In this document: piece after piece, positions 46,684 through 58,083 of the stretch | Position numbering within the stretch: position 1 is the stretch's first letter | Layout of the letters: every line of letters starts with the position of its first letter | Made by a program: the position numbers and the translations under genes | The notes under the pieces: model-generated | What the model was told of the DNA's origin: nothing | Database searches by the model: none | Seen by the model: only the letters and a program-made list of their open reading frames with translations | From: Sambucus nigra | Taxonomy: Eukaryota; Streptophyta; Magnoliopsida; Dipsacales; Adoxaceae | NCBI GenBank assembly: GCA_949130495.1 | Contig: OX422210.1 | Coordinates: 637,508,585 to 637,572,584, forward strand | Length of the DNA stretch: 64,000 bases | Reading direction: 5' to 3'

Positions 46684-47698
46684 TCAATAGTCAGATAGGA
46701 GCCTCCGTTTTTTGTAGTTGGCCTTAAAGCAAGCTTGCCTCAACCTTTTTATTTTTTCTGTCATTTCTAAATTTGGCCGCTTCTCCATCATTTTCTTGTT
46801 CTCTTCTAGCATCTCTACCTCATTTGTTAATCCCATCTCCTAATATTGCGATTAAGAACAAAATACTTATACAAATAAGAACAACATATATTAAACTTAC
46901 TTACAAAATTTTATATTCAATTCACTTCTTATAAGAGATAAATGAACTCAATTAAAAATAAGGGGTTAATTCCATTTCCCGTGAACTTTTCCCCAATTTT
47001 TACATCACCATCCGAATTTTGTTTTCACGATTTAACGCCTAAACTTCTATAACGGCTTCATGTAGCCTCCTAACATACACCGTCAAATTTTTGGACGAAA
47101 TATTGGTCGCGTTCCATGCAAATGAGGGTATTTATGTCCAATTCAATATAAAAGTTTAAAAAAAAATGAAAATTAGAGAAAAACTTTTATAAAATAATTT
47201 TTTTTATAGAAAACCATTTAAAAGATTTGGATTTTTTTTTAAATCGGGAAATTACCGAAAAACTATTTTAGAAATTACAAACAGAAACATTAAAAATTAA
47301 AAATATAAAAATGTTAATTTTTTAAAATACGAAAATAATAGAAAAATATTTTTGAATTTATAGAAAAACATTTAAAAACTTACCTAACAAATTTAGAAAA
47401 CGTACATAGAAACACCACCGGGTGGTCCCTCTCTCATCATAAATCATGGACCGACTGAAAGACTTATTTTGAAAAAACTTATAAGAATGTTGAAAAAATA
47501 CAAAAGACATTTTAAAAGATTGAATAATAACATAAGTTTTTTTAAAATTCTAGAAATAATAAACAAAACATTATAAAAGTTTGAATATTATTTTAAAAAA
47601 ACATTTTAAAAAGAACAAATTTTAAGGAAAAAACATATTTCTAGGGAAAATTTTTTTTGTAGCAAAATAAAATATTAAGCTCATATATATATATATAT

Positions 47699-47739
<41 letters not shown>

Positions 47740-48641
47740 GTGCAACCATGATTGCCCATGCCGTTATGAGAAAATGAGAAAGAGAGTATAGTGAGGTATT
47801 ATCCACAATTTGGTAAAATACAATAATACCCTTTTAAAATAGTTACATGGGCGTCAATTGTGATTATCCGTCCAATAAACTAGAAGTATTATGGTTAAAA
47901 GGTTTCGTTTTGAAAGTTTAGGGGGATTAAATCCAAAATATAGAAGTTCAGTTGGTGATGTAAAAATAAGAGTAAAGTTTAGGGGAGAAAATGTAACTAA
48001 CTCTAAAAATGATGCAATATAGATTAATATATTCAAAAGGATCTAATACGCACGTATGATAATACCTTAACATTGTCAATGAGGGACTCCATACTCTTGA
48101 TCTTCCGGTGCGGCCACCTCATAATATTAAGCTCTCTGCATCTTTTCTTCAGCATAGTCAATCCTACCTTCAACTCCTTGGTTGCTTCAGTTATCGGAAT
48201 GTTAAAGTATTTTTGAATCTCATCCCGTTCCAATGGAGCCGATTTTAATTTTTTAATTTCCCGACTTTGATTTTCATTTGTGTTTAAAATCATAAATTGT
48301 CCGTGATACATTGTATTGAGCCCTTCTATTGCTCCATAATCAAAATTTTCAGTATCCATAAACATTTGTGGCTTGATATCTACAATACCATCTTGCCTAA
48401 ACTCTGCAATATTATCATCCCAAATATTCTCAAAATCATCAAATTCCAATTGGGGAAGATAATTGTTTTGTTGTGAAAATTGATATTCATTAAAACCACG
48501 TGGAATTTGATTGTGTTGTTGCGAAAATTGGTATTGATAATCAAAGGGGATTTCATAATTTGATTGTGGAAATAATTGATCAGAATTAAAGGGATCGTCA
48601 AAAGAATTGTAATTCAAATTATTAGTGATATGTGAGTATTG
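46684..48641 (-). CDS. RKD: RWP-RK domain (RKD-type) transcription factor, copy 1, two recognised exons
   Basis: RKD proteins are nuclear transcription factors active in egg cells and early embryos. Exon 48066-48641 (192 codons) has an N/Q- and acid-rich N-terminal part and then the RWP-RK domain: [38 protein letters not shown], with RWPHRK encoded at 48099-48119. It ends AAG|GTATT at 48066. After a 1226-bp intron the last exon, 46684-46839, adds 51 residues: [20 protein letters not shown] and [15 protein letters not shown], then TGA. Phases match (0). The exon's upstream border is taken as AG at 48642-48643. A likely initiator exon is at 48756-48826 but its phase does not fit. The intron is mostly a Mutator-like element. 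No stop lies in the two exons, so it may be functional. Confidence 0.85.
46962..48003. mobile_element. Mutator-like MITE within the RKD intron, copy 1
   Basis: Long terminal inverted repeats (about 170 bp, imperfect) start GGGGTTAATTCCATTTCCC and, from the other end, GAGTTAGTTACATTTTCTCC. Both share TTTTTACATCACCA about 40 bp in. Flanks TAAAAATAA (46953-46961) and TAAAAATGA (48004-48012) look like a 9-bp target duplication with one mismatch. It makes up 1042 of the 1226 intron bases. The same element, the same length, is at 62459-63500. Confidence 0.7.
47684..47739. repeat. (TA)n(GA)n microsatellite in the RKD intron
   Basis: About 18 bp of TA repeat are followed by about 40 bp of GA repeat with one interruption (GAAAGAG). 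The identical tract, unchanged in length, is at 63181-63236. Confidence 0.9.
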
Positions 48642-48755
48642 CTCCAATTTTTTGTAAACACAAAAAATGGACAATTACACAAGTACACAAACATATATAC
48701 TAGGTTGTAAACAATTTACTTGAAAGAAGAAATGTATTAATAAGTGGGAGATTAC

Positions 48756-48826
48756 CCAGGGATTTCTTCCAAATAAGGCCAATCAAGTTCATACTCGTTT
48801 TCCACCCTAAGCTGATTAGAATCCAT
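48756..48826 (-). CDS. RKD: Candidate first coding exon of RKD copy 1
   Basis: An ATG opens MDSNQLRVENEYELDW, ending EEIPG at a GT donor (CCTGG|GTAATC). The acidic, W/Y-containing N-terminus is typical of RKD proteins, and it lies about 115 bp upstream of the RWP-RK exon on the same strand. It ends in phase 2 whereas the only acceptor found (48642-48643) needs phase 0, so direct joining gives an early stop. Either an unrecognised acceptor exists, or the frame has been damaged, or this exon is not used. Confidence 0.45.
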
Positions 48827-49171
48827 TCTTGAAGACAGTGCAATCGGAGGAAGAAACTAGTATTTAGAACCGGAAGCTGGGGACGTGCGCAAACTCTCTG
48901 ACTTCCCATTTACGCTCAAACCCTACAATTTCCTATTTTCTAAAACTTAAAACTCAACCGTCAACTCTACGAACCGACGCTTCTCTCTCCATCCAATTAT
49001 GATTTTTAATTTTTGACATCTATTCGTCTCCCACCATTAAACCTCAACTTGAATGACAGCAACTAAGCTCTTCCATGGAGGAAGACGAACGATGCGTCAT
49101 TTCTCCCTCTTTTCATCTTCCATTTCTCATCGTCCTTTTGTCTCAACCATTTTTCTTTACAACAAACCTAT

Positions 49172-49248
<77 letters not shown>

Positions 49249-50123
49249 ATCGTCATAAATATTTAAATGGCAAACTGTCCCAAGAAAGTTGATGGTTTAG
49301 GTGATGCAACTGTCAAATCTCAGTTCCACGTCGGTAATATGATGATGTGCTTCTTTTGATTGATTTTGGATATGCAACTTTCATTAGCCTTTATGACTGA
49401 TCTCTTTTACTACTGCTTCACTTCAATGACATTTGTTAAGGGCAAGAATGACGTACATGTGAAATAATTCATAGCCTTTTCCCCATTTCTTTGCCGCACG
49501 TGTGTGTAGGGGTCTGAATTTCTCGAGTAAGCGTCGACTTCAGTTCAATTTATACAAGTTATAGTTATTATTTTGTGTTTGGTTTCCATTTTCTATACAT
49601 CTTGAAATTGGTTGTTTTAGTAGTTTTATTATATATTTGAAGTTGAGAGTTCCTTGGAGAATCAACAGGTGCCTCTAAACACGAGATATAATTTGTCCAC
49701 TTATCTCCCAGTTTGATTCCTCTCCTTCATATTTCTTCATTTTTGTTAGCCATTTACATTCTATACGAATTGAATTTCTATTTAGATAGGATTTGAGGAT
49801 AATTTCTCACCTTTTTTATTGGATTTCAGTTCAAGCACAATTTTTGGGTTATTATTGTCCTAACGGTTCACTTTTCTTTTCCTTCTTTTGTAAATATTAT
49901 TTTTAATATGATTAAGTTTATATTAATTATAGTTGTTTCACATCAAGAGGCGCCGCCGCAATACAACTTACTGGATGAATCCAGTCCACTATGTCTTCAT
50001 CTCAAAAAGAGCGTCTCTCTTTTGTTTTGAAACGTGAGGTATATAATAATAAACAATATACATGCTAAATATTTTGTTTTGAAACGTGAGGTATATAATC
50101 ATGATGGCCCAAAGGACAAAATA
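48827..50123 (-). promoter_or_regulatory. 5' flank of RKD copy 1
   Basis: It holds a long (TA)n tract (about 49177-49245) some 400 bp upstream of the candidate ATG, and a GGCGCCGCCGC word at 49949-49959. A 28-bp direct repeat (GTTTTGAAACGTGAGGTATA and following bases) occurs at about 50020 and 50075, next to the CACTA end. No other gene is seen. Specific promoter elements cannot be assigned with confidence. Confidence 0.45.
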
Positions 50124-50355
50124 CACTACAAGAAAAATGCATTTTTATGACCCTTTAAAAAATGACTTTATGACAGTTTTAAAAAAATTATCATTAAAAG
50201 TATAATACTATTATTTATATGACATATTAATTATAAAGTGTCATTATAAGAATAATAATATTAATGTACATGACAATTTCAATATAATAGTCATATTAAA
50301 TGGTACATATTAAGACCTTTTTAATAAAACTCCCCAATGCATACAAATATAATAG
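50124..50355 (+). mobile_element. Truncated CACTA left end at the duplication junction
   Basis: CACTACAAGAAAAATGC and following ATGAC / TGTCAT motifs match the left-end type seen at 2897. After 232 bp the sequence switches at TCACTACCC to Athila pol sequence, the start of the second duplicated unit. The rest of this CACTA should lie beyond unit 2, outside the window. Confidence 0.72.
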
Positions 50356-53300
50356 TCACTACCCAAAATGCTGCCACTGCTAGACATGAGCGCATGATAA
50401 ACGACATAAATGCGAATATTTCAAAGTTGCAATCATCGTTGAGTATCCAAGAGAAGGGCAAGTTTCCTTCCCAGGGCCAGAGACCTCCTCAAGCTCAAAC
50501 TAGTGTTAGCTCCACCTTCACAGAACATCAGGAGTAATGTCAAGTTGTTACCACTCTTCGTAGTGGAAGAATCGTTGATTTATCACCTTCTCCGCACGAT
50601 ACAACCAAAGACAAGGAGATTTCGCCCGGCACGAAAGAGGCTAAAGATGTCCACTTGAAAGAGAGTGATAAAAAAGACACTAGTGAGCCCGAGGAAGTAG
50701 TGAAACCACCCACCATGGCACCATTTTCTCAAAGATTGGTTCATGCCCATAACATGACCATAAGTGAAGAAGTGCTAGAAGTGCTTAAGAACGTAAAGCT
50801 GCACTTACCTTTCCTCGATGCAATAAGGCAGATTCCATCCTATGCTAAAGTCATAAAATACTTATTGACAGTCAAGAGGAGGATGAAGGTAAAGAAGAAT
50901 GTGTTTCTAGCACAAAATGTGAGTTATGTCCTTCTTAACGATCTCCCCCCTAAATATAAAGATCCCGGTGCCCCCACCATTTCCTGCACCATTGGAGAGA
51001 ACAAATTCGAAAAAGCCTTACTCGATTTGGGATCAAGTGTCAATATCCTCCCCTATTCGATCTATAGTAAACTTGATCTGGGTGATCTTAAGCCCACAAG
51101 GATCACTCTCCAGTTAGCGGATCGAACCGTTAAGATCCCAAGGGGTGTAGTTGAGGACGTGATCGTTCAAGTGGACACTTTCTACTTCCCGGTAGATTTT
51201 GTCATTTAGGACACGGATACCTCCTTCTCCTCAAAAAATCATGTTCCCATCATCCTTGGATGCCCATTCTTAGCTACAGCTAACACAGTGATAAATACTA
51301 GAAATGGGTAGATGCAAATCACTTTTGGGAATTTGAATTTGGAAACAAACATCTTCAACATAGCCCAACAAGCAGGGGAAGAAGCTGATCTTCACGCGGT
51401 GAGTTTAATTGAGGAGATCGTAGAAGAACACTTTGAGGAAAATTACTATGGAGACGCCTTAGAAGTTTGCCTAGCTTCTAATCATGAGAGTGAGGGCGCC
51501 TATACTGAGTTTGAGAGGGAGATAGAGGAGTTGAGAAGCTTACTCGATGACAGAGCGTCGGACGAGGACGCGAGAGATGTTAATTGGGGTTATCGATTCG
51601 AAAAGTTATCGCCAAGGGAAGCACACATGGTGACCTCTAGCGACACATTACCGACTCTCGAGTTAAAGAAACTAGCCTCCAATGTCAAATATGCTTTCCT
51701 AGGTAAAAGTGAGACATTTTCTGTTATTGTCTCCTCTAGCTTAGATGAAGAGCAGGAGGGTAAATTATTACAGATTTTGAGGAAGCACCAAGATGTTTTT
51801 GGTTGGTTTATAGCTGATCTAAAGGGGATAATCCCCCTAATTTGCACCCACAAGATTCATCTCGAAGAGGATGTTCATCCCTCGAGAGAAATGCAAAGAC
51901 GGCTAAACCCCATAATAAAAGATGTGGTGAGGACTGAAATTATAAAGCTGTTGGATGCCGAGATTATCTACCCAATCTCGAAATAGCAAGTGGGTGAGCC
52001 CCATTTAAGTCATCCCAAAGAAATCGAGAATGACTGTGATTGAAAATGCCAAGGGAGAGCTAGTTCCCCAACGTACCACCACTGGATGGCGCATTTGCAT
52101 TGATTACCGGTAACTCAATGCGGGAACTAAAAAAAACCATTTCCCCTTACCATTTATCGATCAAATTCCTGAGAGAGTAGCAGGCCACCCTTATTATTGC
52201 TTCCTAGATGGTTTTTCCGGATACAACCAAATTAAGGTAGATGTACTTGATCAAGATAAGACAACATTCACTTTCCCCTTTGGAACGTTTGACTACAAAC
52301 GTATGCCATTTGGCTTGTGTAATGCACCGGCGACCTTTCAAAGGTGAATGTTGAGCTTATTTAGTGATATGGTTGAGAGAGGGATAGAGGTGTTTATGGA
52401 CGACTTTTGTGTTTTTGGCACCTCCTTCGACGTATGTTTAGCCAATATTGAGAAAGTACTAGCCCGATGTGTGGAAAAGAACTTAGTGTTGAATTGGGAA
52501 AAATGCCATTTCATGGTAACCGATGGTATAGTTTTTGGCCACATCGTGTCATCCAAAGGGATCGAAGTCGATCGAGCAGAAATAGATGTCATAGCTGACC
52601 TACCCCCACCTAAATCGTTGAAAGATGTGCGCTCCTTTTTGGGCTATGCGGGGTTTTATAGACAGTTCATTAAGGACTTTAGCACCATCGCTAGACCCTT
52701 AAGTAATCTCCTCATGAATGACACCCCATTTGAGTGGACGGAAGCATGCCAAAGCGCTTTTGAAAAACTGAAAAACATGCTTGTGTCCGCTCCCATTATG
52801 CAAGCTCCGAATTGGTCCTTGCCATTCGAGCTTATGTGTGATGCTAGCAATTATGCGATAAGAGCTGTTTTGGGCCAAAGAAAAGACAATAAGGCTCATG
52901 TCATCTATTACTCTAGCCGAACCATTATCGGACCACAACTCAATTACTCCACCACGGAAAAGGAGTTTCTAGCGGTGGTATTCTCTCTCGATAAATTTTG
53001 GTCCAATCTCATCGGTTATCCCATCACTTGTTTCACCGACCACACGACATTAAAATATCTACTTGCGAAGAAGGACGCAAAGTCGCGCCTCATAAGGTGG
53101 ATCATACTCCTACAAGAGTTTAATCTCTCCATCAAAGACAAAAAATGAGTAGAAAATGTCGTTACCGATCACTTATCACGACTTTCGTCCGATGTACCTC
53201 GTGATCCCACACCCATAGACGAATATTTTCCAGATGAGTAACTTTTTGCCACCTATTTTTTGCCCTGGTTTGTGGATATAGTGAACTATCTTGTTGCGGG

Positions 53301-54580
53301 AGCCGTCCCTCCCGATTGGACACTATAAGATAAGAAGAGGTTCATCACTTGGTCATGCATGTTTTTCTATGATGATCCATTGCTCTTTAAATATTGCGCC
53401 GATCAAATCATCCGACGATGCGTACCGGATGACGAAATCCCAAAAGTCATCCAATTTTGTCATTTGGAAGCATGTGGAGGCCACTTTTCCGTAAAAAAGA
53501 CAGCCGCTAAAATTCTTCAATGCGGTTTGTATTGGCCCACAATATTCTGGGATGTTAACAATTATTGCAAATCGTGCAATAGATGTCAAAGGATGGGAGC
53601 TATTACCCTACGAGACATGATGCCATTAACCCCGATTCTCATCATTGAGATTTTCGACTGCTGGGGTATTGACTTCATGGTCCCTTTTTCCCCATCTTTT
53701 GGTTTCCTATACATCCTTATCGTGGTAGACCACGTTTCTAAATGTGTGGAAGCTATAGCTACCAAGACTAATGACAACAAAGTGATGATTAGGTTCCTAC
53801 AGGAACACATACTTTCCCGCTTCAATGCTCCGAAAGTGATAATTAGTGATAATGGCACGCACTTTTGCAACAGGCCATTTGCGAAGCTTATGAGAAAGTA
53901 TGGCATTGTTCACAAGGTTGGAATGACCTATCACCCACAAATGAATGGACAGGCTGAATTGGCAAATCGTGAAATTAAGAACATACTAGAGAAGATTGAC
54001 AATCTCGACCGGAAAGATTGGTCCTTTCGATTGAACGATTCGCTATGGGCCTACCGTACTGCATACAAGAACCCACATGGAATGTCCCCATTACGCTTTG
54101 TGTATGGCAAACCTTGTCATCTTCCCATTGAGTTGGAGCATAAAGCATATTGGGCCATTAAGAGATTAAATTATGATATGGACAAAGTCGGTGAAGCCGC
54201 AAGCTTTAATTGAAAGAGTTAGAGGAGATACGCAATGATGTGTATGAGAATGCCAAGATTTAAAAAGTCCGGATGAAACTAGCACATGATAATATTATTG
54301 GACAAAAAAAAGTTTCAACTGGGACAAAAGGTACTCCTCTATAACTCCCGACTTCATCTATTTCCGGGTAAATTGCGGTCCCGATGGACTGGTCCCTTCG
54401 TTCTGAGAAGCGTATTCCCCCATGGAGCGATAGAGTTGGAATATCCAAAAGGGGGAATGCATTAAAAGTCAATGGCTATAGCCTAAAGATATATGTTGAG
54501 GCGTGCGTAGAAGAGATCGAGACCATCTGGTTGTCGGACCCCATTTACGGGGTAGAATGAGCTTGAAAGAGAGGTCGTTG
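50356..54580 (+). pseudogene. Athila pol, copy 2 (5'-truncated)
   Basis: The same domains as copy 1 with fewer breaks. Protease is in 50655-51209 (LLDLGSSVNILPYS, where Ala of DLGAS is Ser). RT and RNase H are in 52348-53148, with FMDDFCVFG at 52393-52419. Integrase is in 53359-54213: [55 protein letters not shown]. Stops at 51207 (shared with copy 1), 51309, 51984 and 52345 and a frameshift near 53280 prevent a full polyprotein. The unit begins after gag, so it cannot replicate by itself. Confidence 0.92.
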
Positions 54581-54832
54581 TACCCCCGATGCGTATGGGG
54601 TGAATTCTTGTGTATAATAGTTGTGCTTCGGTAGATTAGATTGATTCCGTAGGTAGGTTACCTGAGGATAGGGTTAAGATCACGCATTCCAGCATGCACT
54701 TCATGAGGGCGTCGAGAAATCCAAGTGGGTGAATAAGTGCGAAAGTGTCCAGAAATTCGAGGGGTTGGAATTCTAGTGCAGAAGTCTAAGAAAGAGGGTT
54801 CGGCAAAGATGGAACCAAACCGAATCCCCTAC

Positions 54833-55148
54833 CCAGATCGGTTCGGTTTTGAAAAATCACAAAGTAAAAAAAAAACTAGAACCGGATGAGTTTTCCCCTG
54901 AACCGATCGATTTGGGTTCTGGGATTTTGGTTCTTCCCGAGGTGCCTATTCCTTACACCTATCCCCTCCTTTACCTCCATTCATCCCCTCCTTTCCCTCC
55001 AAACATCCATTCCCCTTTCCTTCCAAATTCCTTTCCCCCAACCCCCTTATAAAACCCACCTCTCCACTACCATTTCCCTCACACCTCCACTCTATCCTCC
55101 CTCTCTACGACCCTAGTTCTTTAATCTCTAAAATTCCCAGCTTTCCCC
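54833..55148 (+). promoter_or_regulatory. Possible internal promoter, copy 2
   Basis: TTATAAAAC (55048-55056) and a CT-rich leader precede the ATG at 55149 by about 95 bp, the same layout as copy 1. A CTCCTTT(A/C)CCTCCA phrase is locally repeated (54966-55000). Confidence 0.37.
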
Positions 55149-56333
55149 ATGGCAAATCCCGCTATTCCCGTAAAATATATGTCCATCGAGATTCTTCCCA
55201 ATGGAGAATACCGCTCTCACATGGAGCGCGTATGGTGCGAAAAAACTTTCATCTTCTCCTGTCAACTGTACATTGAGCGAGTCGTCAACTGGGCCGAGTT
55301 GCCCCGATCCGTCACCACCCTTTTTAGACGGAGGGGGTGGACGCAATACCTTCAAGAACCCCACAATGAAGTGTGGCCGGACGAAGTCCGATCTTCTATG
55401 TATCTCTCGTCCGCACGGGCGAGTTTGAGTGCCAATCTTTTGTCGACGATCGCCCCATCCCATTCTCCTTGGCCATCCTCGCTTGCAAACTTGCTGACAA
55501 GGGCGTCCCCCACCCGAAAATCTTTGACTACCTAACCAATTCCCCCACCATTCCCAAATAACAATGCATCGACCCGCTCGCACCCAATGATATTTGGGAA
55601 CATGGTACCTTCCCCGTGGTCCGCCTAAACGATAAGGCGTGCATTACCTTCAATATAGTGTGCGCCAACTTTCATCAAACCACCAACGACTCGGTGATGC
55701 ACCCTCGCCAAGCGGCCCTCGAGTACTACCTTTTCGACCCAAACTTCACCCTCAATCTGGATCGCATGCTTTACGCTGATATCCTTTACGCGCCTTGGGA
55801 GCAAAAAGGTGTGGTACCCCTCCTTTATGCACGCCTCATAACCTCCCTCCTTGCCGATGCTGGTATCCAGCCACCTCATGCTTTCCAACGCCTCCCGAAA
55901 CCCATTGGGAAGGTATCACGCACTCGGGATGACCAACAAAGTGATACCATTCGAGCAGCCCGTGAGGTGCTTAATTTAGAGGTCGAGGAGGAGATCCCTA
56001 TTGAAGAGCCCGAGGCTGAGGACGTCGAGATGGGAGGGGCTAAAGAAGAAGAGTACAACGAGGACGATTATTCGGACTTTGAGCCCCCGGGTGCAGATTT
56101 CGATAGACACCTTACAACGGTGGAATCCCGTTTTGACGGGTTCATCACCCAATACAATAGAGACCAAGCAGCGTATCAAAGGGATCAAGACGCATGCTGG
56201 AGGGACACGAGCATGCTGCATTAACTCCAAGCTCATTTATACGAGCGCAACTTCGGTAGACCACCCCCCCACTTTCTTCAATGATCCCTACGATCCCAAC
56301 GCACCCGGGCCCTCAAATTCGCCTCCCCAATGA
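55149..56333 (+). pseudogene. Third Athila ORF after pol, copy 2
   Basis: Homologous to 36869-38048. It starts MANPAIPVKYMSIEILPNGE, contains WCEKTFIFSCQLYIERVVNW and the acidic tail EVEEEIPIEEPEAEDVEMGG. A 1-bp loss near 55391 changes frame (DEVRS to the frame with LVRTGEFECQSF). TAA at 55559 and a stop at 56222 also break it. The stretch 55616-56224 is open and longer than in copy 1. Biochemical role unknown. Confidence 0.68.
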
Positions 56334-58083
56334 AGCCCTTGTATGTGATTAGTTGTTTGTGTGTTTGTGGTTATTGTTTAAACAGTGTTGGTTGTGTGTT
56401 CTTCCCTACCCTTTGTAACACACATGTGTTATTTATCTATAAAAAATTATGCATTTTTGTTTCATTTGTTCGTTTTATTTTCTCGCACTTTTAATTCGCT
56501 TTGAGTTAGATTTTAATCCTTTTTTCTTGAGGACAATGCAAAAGTCTAAGTTAAGGGGGTCATAAGTGCGTCTTTCTAAAACTTCACAAATTTTCAAAAA
56601 TGCCCAGAAATGTAAAAAAAATCATAAAATCTTGAAAAATCCAAACATATTTTTTTCAAAATAAATAAAAATTAGAATTCAAATCTTTCAAAAATCATAA
56701 TGCATTAAGAGTCGGTTTAAAGTCTCAAATTGTAAAAACATAATGCATAAAGCCGACATTGACCAAAGATGGAAATTGAGCGAACGTAGGCGACTTAACG
56801 AATAAATGTGGAGATTAACAACCCCGGTGAGATTCGAGCCTTTCATTTTTGTGAAATTTATAAATCAATCTGAGTTAATTGTTAACTCAAAGTTCTTTTC
56901 AGAGTCTAAAAAATCGTTGAAGATCACAATCCTTTCATTTTGATCGGTTATGGAAAATGCGTGTGATATTGCCTTGAAAAAATGCCAAAATAGATCTCTA
57001 AACTTAATTCATCTCGAAACGCATATGGTAATGCAATTAGTATTTTGGACAATGAAGTAGGCCCTCGTTTGTCACCCAAAAATATTGGCCAGAAAAAGTA
57101 GCGAAAAATTACCCCTTTTGCAAACCAAAATTGAGCTGAATAAACTTCTCCCTTTCATTTGACAATCCGAAAAACCCCAATTGGCCCGGAATTATGAAAA
57201 GGGATAATCCCGGAAATTAAGTCCGGAAAGTGCAGAAAAAGGGGCAAGAAAAATAGCTATGCTCAACAAAAATAGCAAGAAAAGAAAAGCGTGAAAAATA
57301 GAAAAAGAAGAAAAAATGAGCAAAAGCCCGGAAACGCACTAACGGGCATCATAGGAAAACTTTCCAATTCTAGATTTCCCGTACCATTCTCATTTTACCC
57401 AATATACCTTTAGCCCGAAAAAAGTCCTAACCGAGTCCAAAATTGTAAAATTGGTTACCGCGTGGAGAGCAAAAACACAAAAAAGATAATAAAAAAGATC
57501 AAAGATACTAATTAGAGGCAATGTTCCCGTTTTCTTATATCCGTAATCCAATGATGAGATCCGGTTACCATAAATTTCCGTCTTTCAATTTGTGTGCGTG
57601 AACTTGGTTCCACTAAATTTACTCTTATACATCACGCAGACCGAGAGAATAGCCACACTCCGAGTGATTCGTTTGTGAGAGCATTCCGTGAGATTTTAAA
57701 ATCAAAACGAATTTTTGGATAAGTAACGTAATGTTCAAACTATGGAAATTCGCGGTTAAATTTCCGGCTTCACACATGCGCACTATGATTTGAGACTATT
57801 GAACATGAATTGATGATGACTATTTTCTGGAAAAGTTTGAATTATACAATTTTTACATATTTTGACTTTTATTTGAGTCGAATTTTGTGGGTATATTCTA
57901 TGTAAACCCTCACGAGACACAACTTGTCCTACTAGGGTAACCTAGGGGTTTAAAGGCTTGTTGCATATGCTAAATGCAATCGCTCGCCCGCGAAAGAGGT
58001 ACCCTATCCCTTTTTCGAGTTAGACCATGTATTGATTCTTTTACATTGCCAAAGTTCTAAGTTGGGGGGGGGGGGGGGGGGGG
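56334..58083 (+). other. Athila 3' spacer, copy 2, with poly-G polypurine tract
   Basis: Homologous to 38049-39793 and non-coding. The final purine tract has become about 20 consecutive G (58064-58083), against GTTGGAGGGG in copy 1. The first purine tract (about 56545) is AAGTTAAGGGGG. Confidence 0.62.

Larger units (their letters stand above)
32092..50355 (+). repeat. Tandem duplication, unit 1 (about 18.3 kb)
   Basis: Everything from mid-pol of the Athila element to the RKD exon reappears in the same order from 50356. Shared landmarks: Athila pol, third ORF, 3' LTR, GATAG, SINE remnant, hAT, foldback 1, RKD with its intron MITE. The left breakpoint text TCACTACCC is at 32092-32100 and 50356-50364. 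Unit 1 differs by carrying the solo LTR and foldback 2. Confidence 0.88.

Noticed and set aside
48700..48909. 69-codon minus-strand frame upstream of RKD
   Set aside because: It overlaps the candidate RKD first exon in another frame and has no domain.
49053..49292. Open frames with YIYIYI repeats
   Set aside because: They are translations of a (TA)n microsatellite. The same applies at 45741-45941.
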